NCBI GenBank assembly: GCA_035048815.1
Contig: JAUCBN010000037.1
Location: forward strand, 10,630,001-10,694,000
DNA: 64,000 bases
DNA from: Abelmoschus esculentus
Taxonomy: Eukaryota > Streptophyta > Magnoliopsida > Malvales > Malvaceae
Direction of reading: 5' to 3'
Shown: positions 35,282 through 47,139 of the stretch, piece after piece
How the letters are laid out: every line of letters starts with the position of its first letter
Numbering within the stretch: the stretch's first letter is position 1
Notes under the pieces: model-generated
The model's database searches: none
Seen by the model: only the letters and a program-made list of their open reading frames with translations
Told to the model about the DNA's origin: nothing
Program-made: the position numbers and the translations under genes

Positions 35282-35432
35282 CAGGACGGAGCTAGGATTT
35301 AATATTAAGTGAGGCAAGAGTTTTTTAAACCTTTAAATTTAAAAATTAGGAGGGACAAAAGACTAAAAATATAATTATACCAAAAATATTGGGAGGGACA
35401 ACCCCTCCCACTCCCTACACAGCTCCATCCTG
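35282..35432. mobile_element. 151-bp hAT-type MITE
   Basis: Terminal inverted repeats CAGGACGGAGCT and CAGGATGGAGCT (11 of 12 matching) are flanked by a perfect 8-bp target-site duplication ACTCCAAT (35274-35281 and 35433-35440). Length, TIR start CAGG and 8-bp TSD identify a hAT-type MITE. It has no coding capacity. Confidence 0.88.
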
Positions 35433-35440
35433 ACTCCAAT

Positions 35441-36968
35441 TAAAACATAGCAGTGCTGCAAAGACATGCAATGGGACCTGGAACTCCACTGTTTTCTCAA
35501 ACCATGTAATTAAAAGGTCCATTTGTTAGTGTCATTGTCCTCCCAAATCATTAATCCATGGGGTCCAATCCAATGCAGTCCTTGTGACGTTTGTTATGCC
35601 AATTCTTGACTGTAATTGTAATTAAATATTATAGTTACGTTGATTAAGGTTTGTTCTTTTTAGACTAAGGGTTCGGAGTTTCAGATCTAGGTTTGGGAGG
35701 TAAACGGACACTTGTAAAATTTTGATTTTTAGTTATTTTAAAACGTCTATTTAAAAAATATTGATTGACGAACAAACATTTAAAACCAAACGTGAATTAT
35801 TTGAGGTAGTTATTGTTCATAAACGAGAGTTTTTCAATCACAACAAAAAAACATAACCTAATTCTGAAGCTAAAGGTATTCTTGTCTAAAACCGATCTAA
35901 AAATATATTATTTTATTTTAGATCAAAAATATTTTTTTAAAGTCTAAATTTTTAATTCAAATTCTGATAAGGGTGGGATAACTTATTATATTCCAATAAT
36001 AGAAAAAACTATAGGTTACATAGGTAATAGATGCTTAGATTATATTTAAAATAAATTACTACATAATATGACATTTAAATTCAAAGGACGTAACCTACGG
36101 AGTATTAGGTTAGGCTTGTTGGACAAGCAACAATGGTGGTAAAGGTGATAAACGACGTCAATAATCTGTACAGACATTATTTTTTTAAATAAAGATAAAA
36201 AAATTGAAATCTAAATTAAATAAATTTTAATTTAAAATTTTAACTTTTATATTATTTTTATAAAATTTAATTTAAATTAATTAATTAATAAATCGAATAA
36301 CTATAATTAATTGTTTTTACAGATATGACAAATGGCAATTGTAATGATAACTCAAAAGAAGGAAACACTGGTCAGAGAGCCTAGTCCCGCAATTTTACCA
36401 ATTAACAAATTCAGCATCCAAACAAAATAAGTTGGTCCCACCAATTATGTATGCTTTTTTGTCTGTCTGGGGTCCAGTAGTGGAAATGCTGGGGCCACTT
36501 CGATTGGAACGCTTTCAAAATAAATGCTCCTTTCTCGGTTCTAATTTTCTTCGACTGTGGCAGGACAATAAATTCTAGGAAAAATTTTAACGGACACTAA
36601 AATACGTTGTTTGTTTTAATCATATAACTTTTAAATATCATAAAATTAATATTAAATTAACATTTTTATTATAAAATAAACTCAGTTTTATTGACTGTAA
36701 TTAAAGAGTAACGATAATTAAAAAATATATATATATATAATAACACATTTAATTTTTTTATATTTATATATCATAAGTTTAATATTTATATTTGAAAGGT
36801 AGATAATTAAAATGGATATTTTAAATAGTTCAGTGATATTACTTTAAGTTTAACTTAAATACTAATATGATAAATTTTTTATAAAAAATATATTATGTAA
36901 AATATTGGGTTATTTCTGTTAAATATTTAAAAAGTATTATTAAATTTTTAATAAAAATATAAAAAATA
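35441..36968. other. AT-rich intergenic spacer
   Basis: No gene is seen. Runs of A and T with simple-sequence patches (TATATATA near 36727) dominate. A slightly less AT-rich stretch at 36310-36560 shows no coding signal. Confidence 0.5.
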
Positions 36969-36973
36969 TATAA

Positions 36974-37678
36974 TGTTGGATAATGCTTGAATCCCATACT
37001 CCGTATTTATAGGAGACATGGAAGCAGTTCGGTTAAGTTAAAATTCATTTTGAATTTTAAATGTGTAACCGATTAGATTTAATAAATATCAGAGATTTGA
37101 TTTGATATTATCTGTTATTAAATCTAATTTTAAATAGATATTATCCGAGATTTAAATGGATATTTTCGGTTATCAAATATACTATTTTTGGATAGATATT
37201 AATAGATTTATCCGAGATTTTAAATGAATATTATCTGATATTATTAGAGATTTGATTATGCTATAATTTGTTATTTAAATCAGATTTTATCTGATTCTCG
37301 GACAGATTTTCCCCTGCTTTCAATCTATAAATAAGAAGCTCATCTCTCAGTTTTCATCATCCCATTAAGATTTACTTCTGTCTTATTTGAGAGAGTTTGA
37401 GAGCATTCCTTGAAAAAGCTTAGAGAAGCTTTTGTTTGACTCCGGTTTAGACGATCATTTCCTCTACAGTCTACTCTAAACTTTGGGTGTACATTGTTTG
37501 GAGGACCGTGCTAACCTTCGGGGGACAACCGCCTAAAGTAGCGAGTACACACATTGGGACGAATTGTTTCTAAGGCAGTGACCTCCATACCACGATACGG
37601 TCTAATTATCTTTCAGTTCGTTCATTTTATTTTTTCTGTCAGTGCTAACGCCCTGTTTTGCAGTCCATATAACCAACA
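36974..37678 (+). repeat. 5' LTR of copia C
   Basis: Starts TGTTGGATAATGC and ends ATAACCAACA. Imperfect repeats of a TTATCCGAGATTTAAATGGA-like word (37080-37290) lie upstream of a TATA box TCTATAAATAAG near 37324-37335. Confidence 0.9.
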
Positions 37679-38529
37679 ATTTAGAAACAATTCTACTGCA
37701 AAAATGATATTATCGTCAAGTTGATTTTGGGTTTGTTCAAGCTTGACGCACTCGACAGGTCAACTAATCGAAGGTGGTGGTGATCTTGAAGATAAGAACC
37801 AAAATCCTAAAGATAAGGATATTTTATTATCAATGAATTTTATTTATTTATTTATTTATTATTACTGTTAGTAAATTATTTTCGTAATTAATCATATTTA
37901 ATATTTATTTGAATTTTGTAGATTCAAAATATATGTGAAATATCAATCACGATGAATTTTGAGACCATGATACAAGGATTGAAGCCACAAGCGTGATAAA
38001 AATAGACAAGGTCTACATGAATGCTTAATAATTATTAGATTAGGTTGTAAAACGGGGCTAGATGACCTTTTTTAGTAGAAAACTCATCTTGAGAATGCTT
38101 AATAATTTTTTTTAGTGGGGAATATATTAAACATAACTTTAAAAGACATAAATGAAGAAGAAAAATAGTCATAAGAGATTAATTGGAAAATAGTGAGATA
38201 GTTTAAAAAATGCATGTCTAGGATAAGTTCTTTGAAAGACTTGGTATTTAAGTGTGCTTTCTGCACCACCTCTCTTTCTAGACCTACCTGGTGCATTACT
38301 ATGCTCATTATTCCAATTTATAAAATACTATGACTAAATAAATATTCTATACTTAATGCAGAAGTTAGAATAATAATCTTAATAATTTATTTAAGATATC
38401 TTTCTTTTAGTCATAGTAGATGAATATTTCTAGTGGTCTTTTAAGGTAAGAACCTTGTCTAAAATAAAGAGAAAACGATAGACATTAATGCTACCAAAAA
38501 CAATATTTGTAGCCATTAAATCTCTTTGA
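37679..38529 (+). other. Copia C leader and decayed gag region
   Basis: No open frame and no recognisable gag motif. The first 15 nt contain TTAGAAACAATTC (37681-37693), the exact reverse complement of GAATTGTTTCTAA in the LTR (37561-37573). Confidence 0.5.
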
Positions 38530-39470
38530 GATCTTTTCTTCAGAATTTTAAGAAGGAAAAAAAGATTTGTCTATCTTAGGAGTGTATAAAAATCTCCATG
38601 AAAATTCTCTTTATGAAAAGATGGAAAATGTTAGGTCTGATAGAGGTGGTGAATTTGGATCTAAATTTCTTAAAGAGGTATATAAAATGAATGACATAGT
38701 TCATGAAACTTTTACCCCTTGTTTTCCTTAACAAAACGGCATACCTAAGAGGAAAAATAGAACTTTAAAAGAGATGATAAATTCATTGTTGATAAACTCT
38801 GGATTAGTTGATAATATATTGGGGGAAGTCATTCTATCGGTAAATCTTAAATCGAGTACCTCATAAAGAAATTAGACTTAACCCCATATGAACTGTGGAA
38901 AGGTTATGCACCTAACTTGCAATACCTAAAAGTGTGGGGGTGTCTGGCTAAAGTAGGTTTACCTGACTTTAAGAAGTCCACCGTCAATCCTTAAACCGTT
39001 GATGTAGTATTTATTGAGTATGCTACCAACAATGTCGTATGAGATGCTCTAAAGTTTGAGTTAGAGCTTAAACAAAGATAAAAATATCTTTTGGACCAGA
39101 CTTTGTTACTTCCTTTATTTTTGAGATAAATGATTTAGACAATTTATCAGATCTTATAGCTCAAGTTTCTTGTTAGATAAGGATCCTAAAACTTATAAAG
39201 AATCTATGAGATCTATTGACGCTAGTTTTGGAGAAGAGTTGTTAATGATAAACTAGAGTCAATAATGTCTTGGGAATTGGTAGACTTGCCTAGAGGATTT
39301 AAACCTATCTGCAACAAATGAGTTTTTTTAGGAAGAAACTCATGCTAGATAGGCTTATCGAGAGATATAAGGCTACGCTAGTAGTCATAGGGTTCACTCA
39401 AAAATATTAAAGAGTTTTGACAATTGAGATGTCATCTCTGCTAGAACCTCTTTTGACTATAGCAATCATC
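38530..39470 (+). pseudogene. Copia C integrase and N-terminal RT remnants
   Basis: Readable pieces are VRSDRGGEFGSKFLKEVY, QNGIPKRKNRTLKEMI (integrase core), LTPYELWKGYAPNLQYLKVW, then RT words SWELVDLPRGFKPI and RYKATLVVIGFTQKY. Stops and frameshifts are frequent. The RT catalytic domain with YVDD is missing; sequence jumps to RNase H after about 39470. Confidence 0.8.
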
Positions 39471-39489
39471 TCGTTAAAAATAAAGGAAG

Positions 39490-40180
39490 TTGTGTTTCTC
39501 AGGTTGAATATGCTAAAATTATGGAAAGCCTAATGTTCTTAATGAACTATACTCGGCTTGATATTGCCTATATTATGAGTAGATTGAGTAGATATACTCA
39601 TAATTCAAGTGGTGAACATTGAACGACTCTTAGATGCTTACTAAAGTACCTTAAGGGTACTATGGATTGAAAACTTAATTTTGTTGGCTATCCTATTTTT
39701 TTGGAAGGATGTTGTGACGCCAACAAGGTTTCTCATAGTGATGACGTAAGCTCTACGAGTGGATATGTTTTCACTTTAAATTAAGCTACAATCACGTAGA
39801 AGTCTGCCAAACAAATTTGTATTGCACGCTCCACCATAGAGTCAGAGTTTATAGCTCTAGACTTAACTGGGCAAGAAGTCGAGTGGCTTAGGAATCTTTT
39901 AGCAAAGATACCTTTGTGGGGAAAACCGACTCCTCCGATATCTTTATTGTACGATTCGTAATATGTGATACATGTGTTCATAAATCAAGGTTACAATGGT
40001 AAGAAGAGACACATACGCATAAGGTACGAATATGTGAGGCACTTAATAAAGAACGGAGTACTCGCCTTAGAGTATGTTAAGTCAGAGATGAATTTGGCTG
40101 ATCCTCCTACCAAAGGATTGAGCAGGAAACAAATTCTGGATTCGTCGAGGGGATGGGTCTTAAGCCCATTAGTTGAGTGA
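39490..40180 (+). pseudogene. Copia C RNase H and pol C-terminus
   Basis: It reads RLDIAYIMSRLSRYTHN, DDVSSTSGYVFTL, ARSTIESEFIAL, then an open 71-codon end (39965-40180) with RYEYVRHLIKNGVLALEYV and ADPPTKGLSRKQILDSSRG. This is the usual C-terminus of copia pol. A few stops occur in the first half. Confidence 0.85.
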
Positions 40181-40183
40181 TTC

Positions 40184-41068
40184 ATGGTGGATACCCAACT
40201 TAGTTCTCTAAGTTCAATGTGGTCAAACGAAACCATGGAACGACTCATAGTGTACATGTCCATCTACCCAATCCCTATGACGTTTCATGTACATTCCCAG
40301 GTTGAGCTTAATGCTCTTAATAAATCCATAGCCCAAGTTTGGGTGGTCTTAGTGAGAAAGACTTGATGAATTTACCGATTTTGGTTGAATAACTACTCTT
40401 AATAAGTTCTTAGACCTATTGCGAAGGACTAATTGAACTTACCGCTCGGAAGGATGAGTTTATTTTAACTCTTAATAAATTCTATCTAAAGAGGTTGGAT
40501 TGTTCTATTGAGAAGAACATTATTGAATTTACCGAACAAAGAGGTTGAGTTTTTATTCTTAATGATTTCTTAGCCCAGAGTTTGGGTGGTTCATTTAATA
40601 TGAACTTGAAGAAAATCACCTTATTTTGTGAGGTTAAGCTTTATACAAAGCTCTTAATTATTTCATAGCCGATTTTGGGTGGTTTATGTTGAGATAAACT
40701 TGATGAAATAACCTATGTAAGTGAGGAGAGTTAGCCGCCTTCTATGAAAAACGATGGGTCGTTTTTCTAGTGCACTTACTAAAATCTCAAGGTAAGATGG
40801 CTAAATATATATACTTTAAGTATATACACATCTTCACATCGCGGACTCTGATGGATAAAGGGATTAGTTATGTGTTATGAGTTCACCCCCGATCTTAGAA
40901 AGTTCAAGACTAGTTTCGCTTATCTAAGAGGAGGATTACTCATCATCACTACGTACTAGTTCAAGATTCGTTCACTATGTACTTAAATAACTAATCTTGC
41001 TAGTGCTCGTCTTGTGTTGGTCGAACTCTGTGATTTTTTAAGAGGATTCATTCGCATTAGTGGGGGAT
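40184..41068 (+). other. Copia C 3' non-coding region
   Basis: Nearly 0.9 kb between the pol stop and the 3' LTR with no ORF. It contains an array of about five degenerate units (40313-40725) and ends in the polypurine tract. Confidence 0.7.
40313..40725 (+). repeat. Degenerate 70-95-nt tandem repeats in copia C
   Basis: About five units begin CTCTTAATAAAT-like (40313, 40397, 40470, 40558, 40651) and continue with TTTGGGTGGT, then a TTGATGAATTTACC-like word. Units diverge strongly and vary in length. The CCCAAGTTTGGG core could form a small hairpin. Confidence 0.6.
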
Positions 41069-41772
41069 TGGTGGATAATGCTTGAATCCCATACTCCGTA
41101 TTTATAGGAGACATGGAAGCAGTTCGATTAAGTTAAAATTCATTTTGAATTTTAAATGTGTAACCGATTAGATTTAATAAATATCAGAGATTTGATTTGA
41201 TATTATCTATTATTAAATCTAATTTTGAATAGATATTATCCGAGATTTAAATGGATATTTTCGGTTATCAAATCTACTATTTTTGGATAGATATTAACAG
41301 ATTTATCCGAGATTTTAAATGGATATTATCTGATATTATTAGAGATTTGATTATGCTATAATCTGTTATTTAAATCAGATTTTATCTGATTCTCGGACAG
41401 ATTTGCCCCTACTTTCAATTTATAAATAAGAAGTTGATCTCTCAGTTTTCATCATCCCATTCAGATTTACTTCTGTCTTATTTGAGAGAGTTTGAGAGCA
41501 TTCCTTGAAAAGCTTAGAGAAGCTTTTGTTCGATTCCGGTTTAAACGATCATTTCCTCTACAATCCACTCCAAACTTTGGGTGTACATTGTTTGGAGGAC
41601 CGTGCTAACCTTCGGGGGACAACCGCCTAAAGTAGCGAGTACACACATCGGGGCGAATTGTTTCTAAGGCAGTGACCTCCATACCACGACACGGTCTAAT
41701 TATCTTTCAGTTCGTTCATTTTATTTTTCCTGTCAGTGCTAACGCCCTGTTTTGCAGTCCATATAACCAACA
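41069..41772 (+). repeat. 3' LTR of copia C
   Basis: Starts TGGTGGATAATGC, ends ATAACCAACA, followed by TSD TATAA. It is a close match to the 5' LTR throughout. Confidence 0.9.
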
Positions 41773-41777
41773 TATAA

Positions 41778-42177
41778 TATAAAAAATAAAAGAATATACT
41801 GTTAAATATGTAAAAAAATATAAACATTTATAACAAGAATACAAATATATATATATATTAATATTAAATAAAATGATACTTTAAAGAGAATATATAACCT
41901 TACAAAACGGTTAAATAAAGACCTGTTATATTTTTAATATGCTCAAATAATGGCCTAACAATTATAATCTAGAATGGTTGTTGTAAAAAGTTACTCCCTA
42001 TTTAATCAAATTTTAAAACATTAGAATTATTCTATCATTTTAAAAAGTTAAACTTTTTCATTAAAAAAACTAAATAAACCTTTAAAAGATCAATTCATAA
42101 TTTAAACATTTAATCTTATTTAATACAAATATCTAATTAAATAAAGATTAAAAATTTAATATTGAATTTTTATATAT
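41778..42177. other. AT-rich spacer
   Basis: Poly-A/T-rich sequence continuing the spacer interrupted by copia C. Nothing coding is seen. Confidence 0.5.
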
Positions 42178-42185
42178 AATGAAAG

Positions 42186-42397
42186 GAGATATTGTTAGGT
42201 AAACGTTATTCATAACGTCATCCATGGTCTAAATAATTAGGATCATTCTTTTTTAAATATTTTTTTAATAATTAACCACCCATTAATTATATGTATGAAA
42301 GAGATGATGATTCACCTTAAAAAAACTAAGATAAACAAATCTGATTGGTTGGACCCACGGATGACGTGATGATCATGGTTCATATAATAAATTTTCC
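42186..42397. mobile_element. Mutator-like MITE (copy 1, diverged)
   Basis: The left end GAGATATTGTTAGGT and the reverse complement of the right end, GGAAAATTTATTATATG, share a GTCATCC(A/G)TGG block further in. The sequence AATGAAAG occurs on both sides (42178-42185 and 42398-42405) as TSD. The block layout matches the better preserved MITE at 43889-44151, so it is called the same family; about 210 bp. Confidence 0.65.
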
Positions 42398-42405
42398 AAT
42401 GAAAG

Positions 42406-43339
42406 GCATAATCAGACTTGAAGTTTTGGAACAATAGTTTTGAATATATTATGATTCAATTTAACTGTCTTGAAACGATTATCATGATCTTAAATCGCGG
42501 TACACGAGTTCAAACCCCCTTGTTTGAGTTATTGATAGATTACGTTGGATGAATTAAATTATAAAAGTTCATGAATTTCTCGTGAAAGAAACTTTACGAC
42601 AGAAAGACTCACAAAGCAAAGGGGTGACTCAAGTTATAGTATGACCACTCTTAATGAGCTTTCTCAATACACGGGTTATTTTTACTTCTATTTCTCGTAA
42701 ACCTATAAACTTTATCTTTAATTAAAAAAACATAATCAAAAAATTAATTTCTTCTTTTCACGTCTGTGAATTTTCATATTTTTTTATGTATAAGTTTTTT
42801 TATGAATCTAATCACCTAATTTGTGTTCATCTTTTGAGCTGTATTTTGTTATACGTTCTTTCATTTTTATTGAAAACTGACATCTTGTTTTTTTGTTAAA
42901 GAAAACTAAGAGTCACAGCCGTTGTTATTTTTGTTTTTAGAAATTGATCTCGTCAATCAATTGACTAGAAAAGTGGGACCTAGAGTGGGCCCATCTTACA
43001 AGGCTGACTCAAACCGTGGGTCCAATTATGTGTGGGTTACTACGAATAGGGGAAGTCATGCAAGGAATGATGAGTAGATGGTTATGTATGCATGGGGCCT
43101 AATATCCTTTTCAACATACCATTCATAAATAGAAAAAAATGAGCAATCAAAGCAAGTAATTAATGATGTCTTTTACTAATCGACCTAATCAAAAAATTTT
43201 TTTTGAAAATAATATCTAATTTTTATTAATTATTATAAAAATATTATAAACAAAATGTTTTAAAAAAAATCTTTAAAAATCTTTGTAAATATTAAATACA
43301 TAAAGAAAAACAAACACTTTCATAGATGTTTATATACCA
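42406..43339. other. AT-rich spacer
   Basis: No gene is seen. Short T-rich stretches near 42770-42900 have no coding potential. The LINE remnant begins near its right edge. Confidence 0.5.
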
Positions 43340-43344
43340 TAAAA

Positions 43345-45403
43345 GCAAGTCAATTTCTCTAAATCACTAGTTTATTTTGGTAGTAATGTCTCAAATCAAC
43401 TGCTTACTATGATTGATAATTTATATGTACAAATATCGATAAATTCAAAAAAAATTATTTGGGTCTTCCTACTATGATTAGTAAAGCGAAAAAGACAGTC
43501 TTCGCACATCTTAGAAATAAGATGAATAAGATGATAGACAACTGACTTAACAAACATTTATCTCTGAGAAGAAAAGAAGTTTTTATCAAGTCAGTATTAC
43601 AAGTCATTCCTATTTATGCCATGCAATGTTTTTCATTCTCAAAATTGTTATTTGTTGATCTCAAATCTATCTTATATAAATTTTGATGACGGAATAACAG
43701 CTCGAAAAGGGATATACATTGATCAAGTTGGAACAATCTGTGTCTCCTTAAGAAAATGGGAGGTATAAATTTTAGAGATCTATCTAAATTCGGAGAATTA
43801 TCAATAACCCATGCAACCTATTATCTAAAGTTCTAAAAGGGAAATATTTTTCTAATGGAAATTTTTTAAATGCAAGATTCAGGTCAACGAGAAATTATAT
43901 TATGGGTAAGTCCCACCACGTGTCCATGGACCAACCACTAAAAATCATCCATATCATCAATTTTGCAATGTCATATATTTTTCCAAAGTGAATCTTCACT
44001 TGAAAAAACTGTTTTTAAAATGAATTAACAGTAAATATGAGTGAAGATTCACTTAAGAAAATATGATATGAAAAAAAATGATGAGATGAATGGTTTTTAG
44101 TGGTTGGTCCTATGGATGACGTGGTGGGACATACCTATGATATAATTTCTCCAGGTCAACATATGGAGTGGCAAATGAATTCTCGGACTTGGAAATGATA
44201 GAACAAACTCAAGTACTATCAACAATATATATAATCTTGTCAGAGATCTCATACACGCTACGAATCGTACTTAGAATTTTGATATTCTTAATTCTATTTT
44301 TCGGTTGATGTAATGGCTCAAAACATGAGAATTTCTCTTCCAACTACAAATGTCCCCGATTTGTGCATTTGACGAGGTGACAAGTCAGGCTTATATTCAG
44401 CTCGAAGTGGTTATAGATGACTCATCAATTCCTCACTTGGAGTCCAGAACCATAATCCCATAAAAGAAACTTGGTTAACAAATCTCTATGGAGCTTTTTG
44501 GAATTTGTCTTTACCCTCTAAGATCAAAATTTATTTTTGGCGATTCATTAACAACCATATTCTGATTTTCTCGAATTTGCAAGTAAGGAGAATTAATGTT
44601 AATCCACAATGTCTAATCTGTCAAGGTAATAATGAATCTGTGCTTCATTTTATTTAAGATTATATATCTGTTAAGTAATTTTTTTGATTTGGGATTACAA
44701 GTCAGTACCATCCAAATAGCACAAAATTTTCTAATGTGGCTATCCATCCTTTTCGAATCAATGGATATTAAGGCTCGTCGACTCTTGGTTGTTGCTATAT
44801 GGGCTATATGGGAGGACTCGAAACAAAATTCTTCATGAAACGGTTGTTCAATCGGCCCAAAAAATTAGTAGATTTTGCAGGTCATATATTCAGGAACATG
44901 ATGCTGTCAATCCTTGGGCTTCGACAAGTTCACAAGTTGGAACACATTGTTGGTTCCGTCCACCTGTCAACAAAATTAAGATAAATTTTGATACTAGCTA
45001 TTGTACGAATTCTAAGTACTCAACATCTAAAATTGTCTTAAGAAATTCGGAAGGAATTCTAATGGAGATAAGAGCTTACACAAATTCTTTTTTCTTGGAT
45101 CCAGAAATGGCTAAAGCAATTGTTTGTTAGTAGGCGTTGATCTTAGCACAAGAACTGGGTTTCAATCAAATTGAGGTTAAAGGAGATATCCTTGGTGTAA
45201 TATCAAGATTAAATTCATCTAAAGTAGATAGATCCTCGGTGAGTGTTGTTTATGAAAACATACACATAAGAAAATATACTTTTAATTTTGTGAGTTTTGT
45301 ACATGTTGATCGAAAGAGGAATAGAGTTGCCTACACAATTGCTAAAGTGAGTAAGTATTTTTCAACACCAACAAACTGGATTGAGGAGACTACGGGCGAT
45401 TGA
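43345..45403 (+). pseudogene. LINE ORF2 remnant: distal RT, zf-RVT, RNase H
   Basis: Readable order is YLGLPTMISKAKKTVFAHL and KEVFIKSVLQVIPIYAMQC (distal RT and thumb), KKMGGINFRDLSKF, then after the MITE the zinc-binding region (LPSKIKIYFWRF, CLICQGNNESVLHF). An RNase H domain ends it (44940-45403) with PVNKIKINFDTSY, LGFNQIEVKGD and VHVDRKRNRVAY. Stops and frameshifts split it. The RNase H part is nearly open apart from one stop at about 45128. Confidence 0.8.
43889..44151. mobile_element. Mutator-like foldback MITE (copy 2)
   Basis: 263 bp with long terminal inverted repeats. The left starts GAGAAATTATATTATGGGTA and the right (reverse complement) GAGAAATTATATCATAGGTA. Similarity extends about 70 bp inward on each side through CCCACCACGT and GACCAACCACTAAAAA. 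A perfect 9-bp TSD CAGGTCAAC lies at 43880-43888 and 44152-44160. Long TIR plus 9-bp TSD indicate a Mutator-type MITE. It lies in the LINE and so post-dates it. Confidence 0.9.
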
Positions 45404-45749
45404 AGATGTAGCGTGATCCGATAGATGGTGGCGCTCTTCTCCAGATTAAATTATCATGGGCCTTGCTTGATCGAAGTATCTCATATTTTCTTCTACCTCC
45501 GACGTTATCAAGGTTCTAATCTCCACAATTTATCTATTTGATGTTCGCTTTCATGGTGGTTTAGAGGTCTATTTAGTTGATCATCTCCCTATTTTTATTG
45601 TTTGTTTTGTTGTGTAATTCTGTTTTTTTTGTTATGCCTTTGTTATTTTTTCACAGTTTTTAATATTGTTTTTGGCTTTTGAGTTTTCGTCTTATAAGAC
45701 ATATATTTATTAAATAAAGATTAACTTTACATGTTCAAAAAAAAAAATC

Positions 45750-46862
45750 TTCACGAATCTTATAATTTTTAGTCTTCCGAAATACTTTACGGGATATAAA
45801 AATAGTGAGCGAATTAAAAAATCAGACAAATTGTTCCTCTACATAATTTTGAATATATCAACTATTTAACAAACCATGAAATGAGTGAGGATTAATTTTT
45901 TCTATGATCGCCGATAAAATTAAATTACAAAACTAGTATCCTGAGACTTTATATAAACATCGAACAACTAATAAGGTATATTGAAATCATATCAAACAAT
46001 AGATAAAATGAACCATAAAAATTAATAAAAAAAATTATATAATCATTAATTAAATAATTGATATTTAGATAGTGGATTCACAACCTAATCCGGCATTTGG
46101 GGGAGTAAATAATTAGCAAAGAAAGTCTACGAACCTTGACAATTTATAAATACTAGACTATAAGATGATCTTTAAAAAAAATATGAAGAATCAACACCAT
46201 GATTATTAGCTTGACGAAATGTAATTATAAGATAGCGACTACTTTCAATAAGATGGAACGGAAATGAAGTGTCATTATTATTTGGTTTAATTAAAATAAA
46301 TTCTAAATAACACAGCTATTGTGTGACAAGACATGTAACATTATAATGTGTTAGGAATCATGCGTTAATGTAAACTCCATCAACTTGTAACATAACTCAC
46401 CCAGGGACGTAAGGTCATCCTACAAAACCAAATTTGTTTTTATTTTTTTTCTTTTAATAAATTCATACATTACAGACCACATAATTATAGATTTAATTAG
46501 CTATTTAAGTTAATTATATCTATTTATTGAAAAGTTTTTTTTTGGTGAAATGAAATCAATATATAATCGGTATAGAAATAGTAATTATATATTTTTATAG
46601 TTTAAATAAATAAAAAATTTATAATTTTATATTTAGAAAAATGAGTTAATTCAAGCCTGGTGCCTTGTGTTAATCAAGATTAATTAACGAAGCAGCCGCA
46701 ATTCATATCACCTTCAGCCCAAAGTTACGTATTTTTGAAGTTTCTGGACATTTATTTTCATACCAGACTTTTTATTTTCCAAAATTTTCTTCCTACTGCA
46801 AAAGAATATATCTTCTACGTTTCCACATTTTCATTTACCAAAACTCGTTGATGTTTCTCTCT
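45750..46862. other. AT-rich intergenic spacer
   Basis: No gene is seen. Low-complexity A/T-rich DNA with isolated T runs. Confidence 0.5.
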
Positions 46863-46962
46863 TCGTAAGTTTCGTGTCACCATGGAAACCTAGTTTTCTT
46901 CAAATATATATCACTAACCTTATCAGCACCAGAATTTCTTATCTTGATAGGTACTGCCACAT

Positions 46963-47135
46963 CCCTTTCGATTCAGGATTAGGTGGCATGATTCCAACTG
47001 TCACAAGTGCCACTTTGTGGCATGCAAGAGGAAGGAGGGGTACAATAGGGCCATCTTCTTCTCTGGCAGATGATCCATTCCCCTCAGCTAATATGGCATT
47101 TAGTTTTAGTAAATCACTGGCTAAATCATAGATGG
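46963..47135 (-). other. GC-richer, coding-like segment of unknown identity
   Basis: An island of higher GC in AT-rich spacer. On the minus strand a frame is open from at least 47150 to about 46960, reading DLASDLLKLNAILAEG and CHKVALVTVGIMPP, and ends at a possible donor (GTACCT). A plus-strand ORF (46874-47131, 85 codons) overlaps it. I recognise neither. It could be an isolated exon of a captured or dead gene, or part of an unrecognised repeat. Confidence 0.25.
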
Positions 47136-47139
47136 AGAA

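Larger units (their letters stand above)
36974..41772 (+). mobile_element. Ty1/copia retrotransposon C, deleted
   Basis: LTRs at 36974-37678 and 41069-41772 (705 and 704 bp) differ only by scattered bases. Perfect 5-bp TSD TATAA lies at 36969-36973 and 41773-41777. The polypurine tract AGTGGGGGAT precedes the 3' LTR. The internal region has lost most of gag and the central RT; integrase, N-terminal RT and RNase H pieces remain. No tRNA-type TGG primer site follows the 5' LTR. LTR similarity suggests a more recent insertion than copia A or B, although the coding region is poor. Confidence 0.9.
43340..45749 (+). mobile_element. 5'-truncated L1-type LINE
   Basis: The segment reads through the 3' part of a plant LINE ORF2 and ends with a run of A (about 45739-45749) after a short 3' UTR. 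It lacks everything upstream of the distal RT domain, as usual for 5' truncation. A Mutator-like MITE (43889-44151) is inserted in it. No clear TSD was found. Confidence 0.8.

Noticed and set aside
38099..38308. Minus-strand ORF of 69 codons in copia C
   Set aside because: No motif; it lies in the decayed gag region of an element on the other strand.
46874..47131. Plus-strand ORF of 85 codons called as a gene
   Set aside because: Not recognised, no splice or promoter support, and overlapped by an equally open minus-strand frame. Kept only as an unknown segment.
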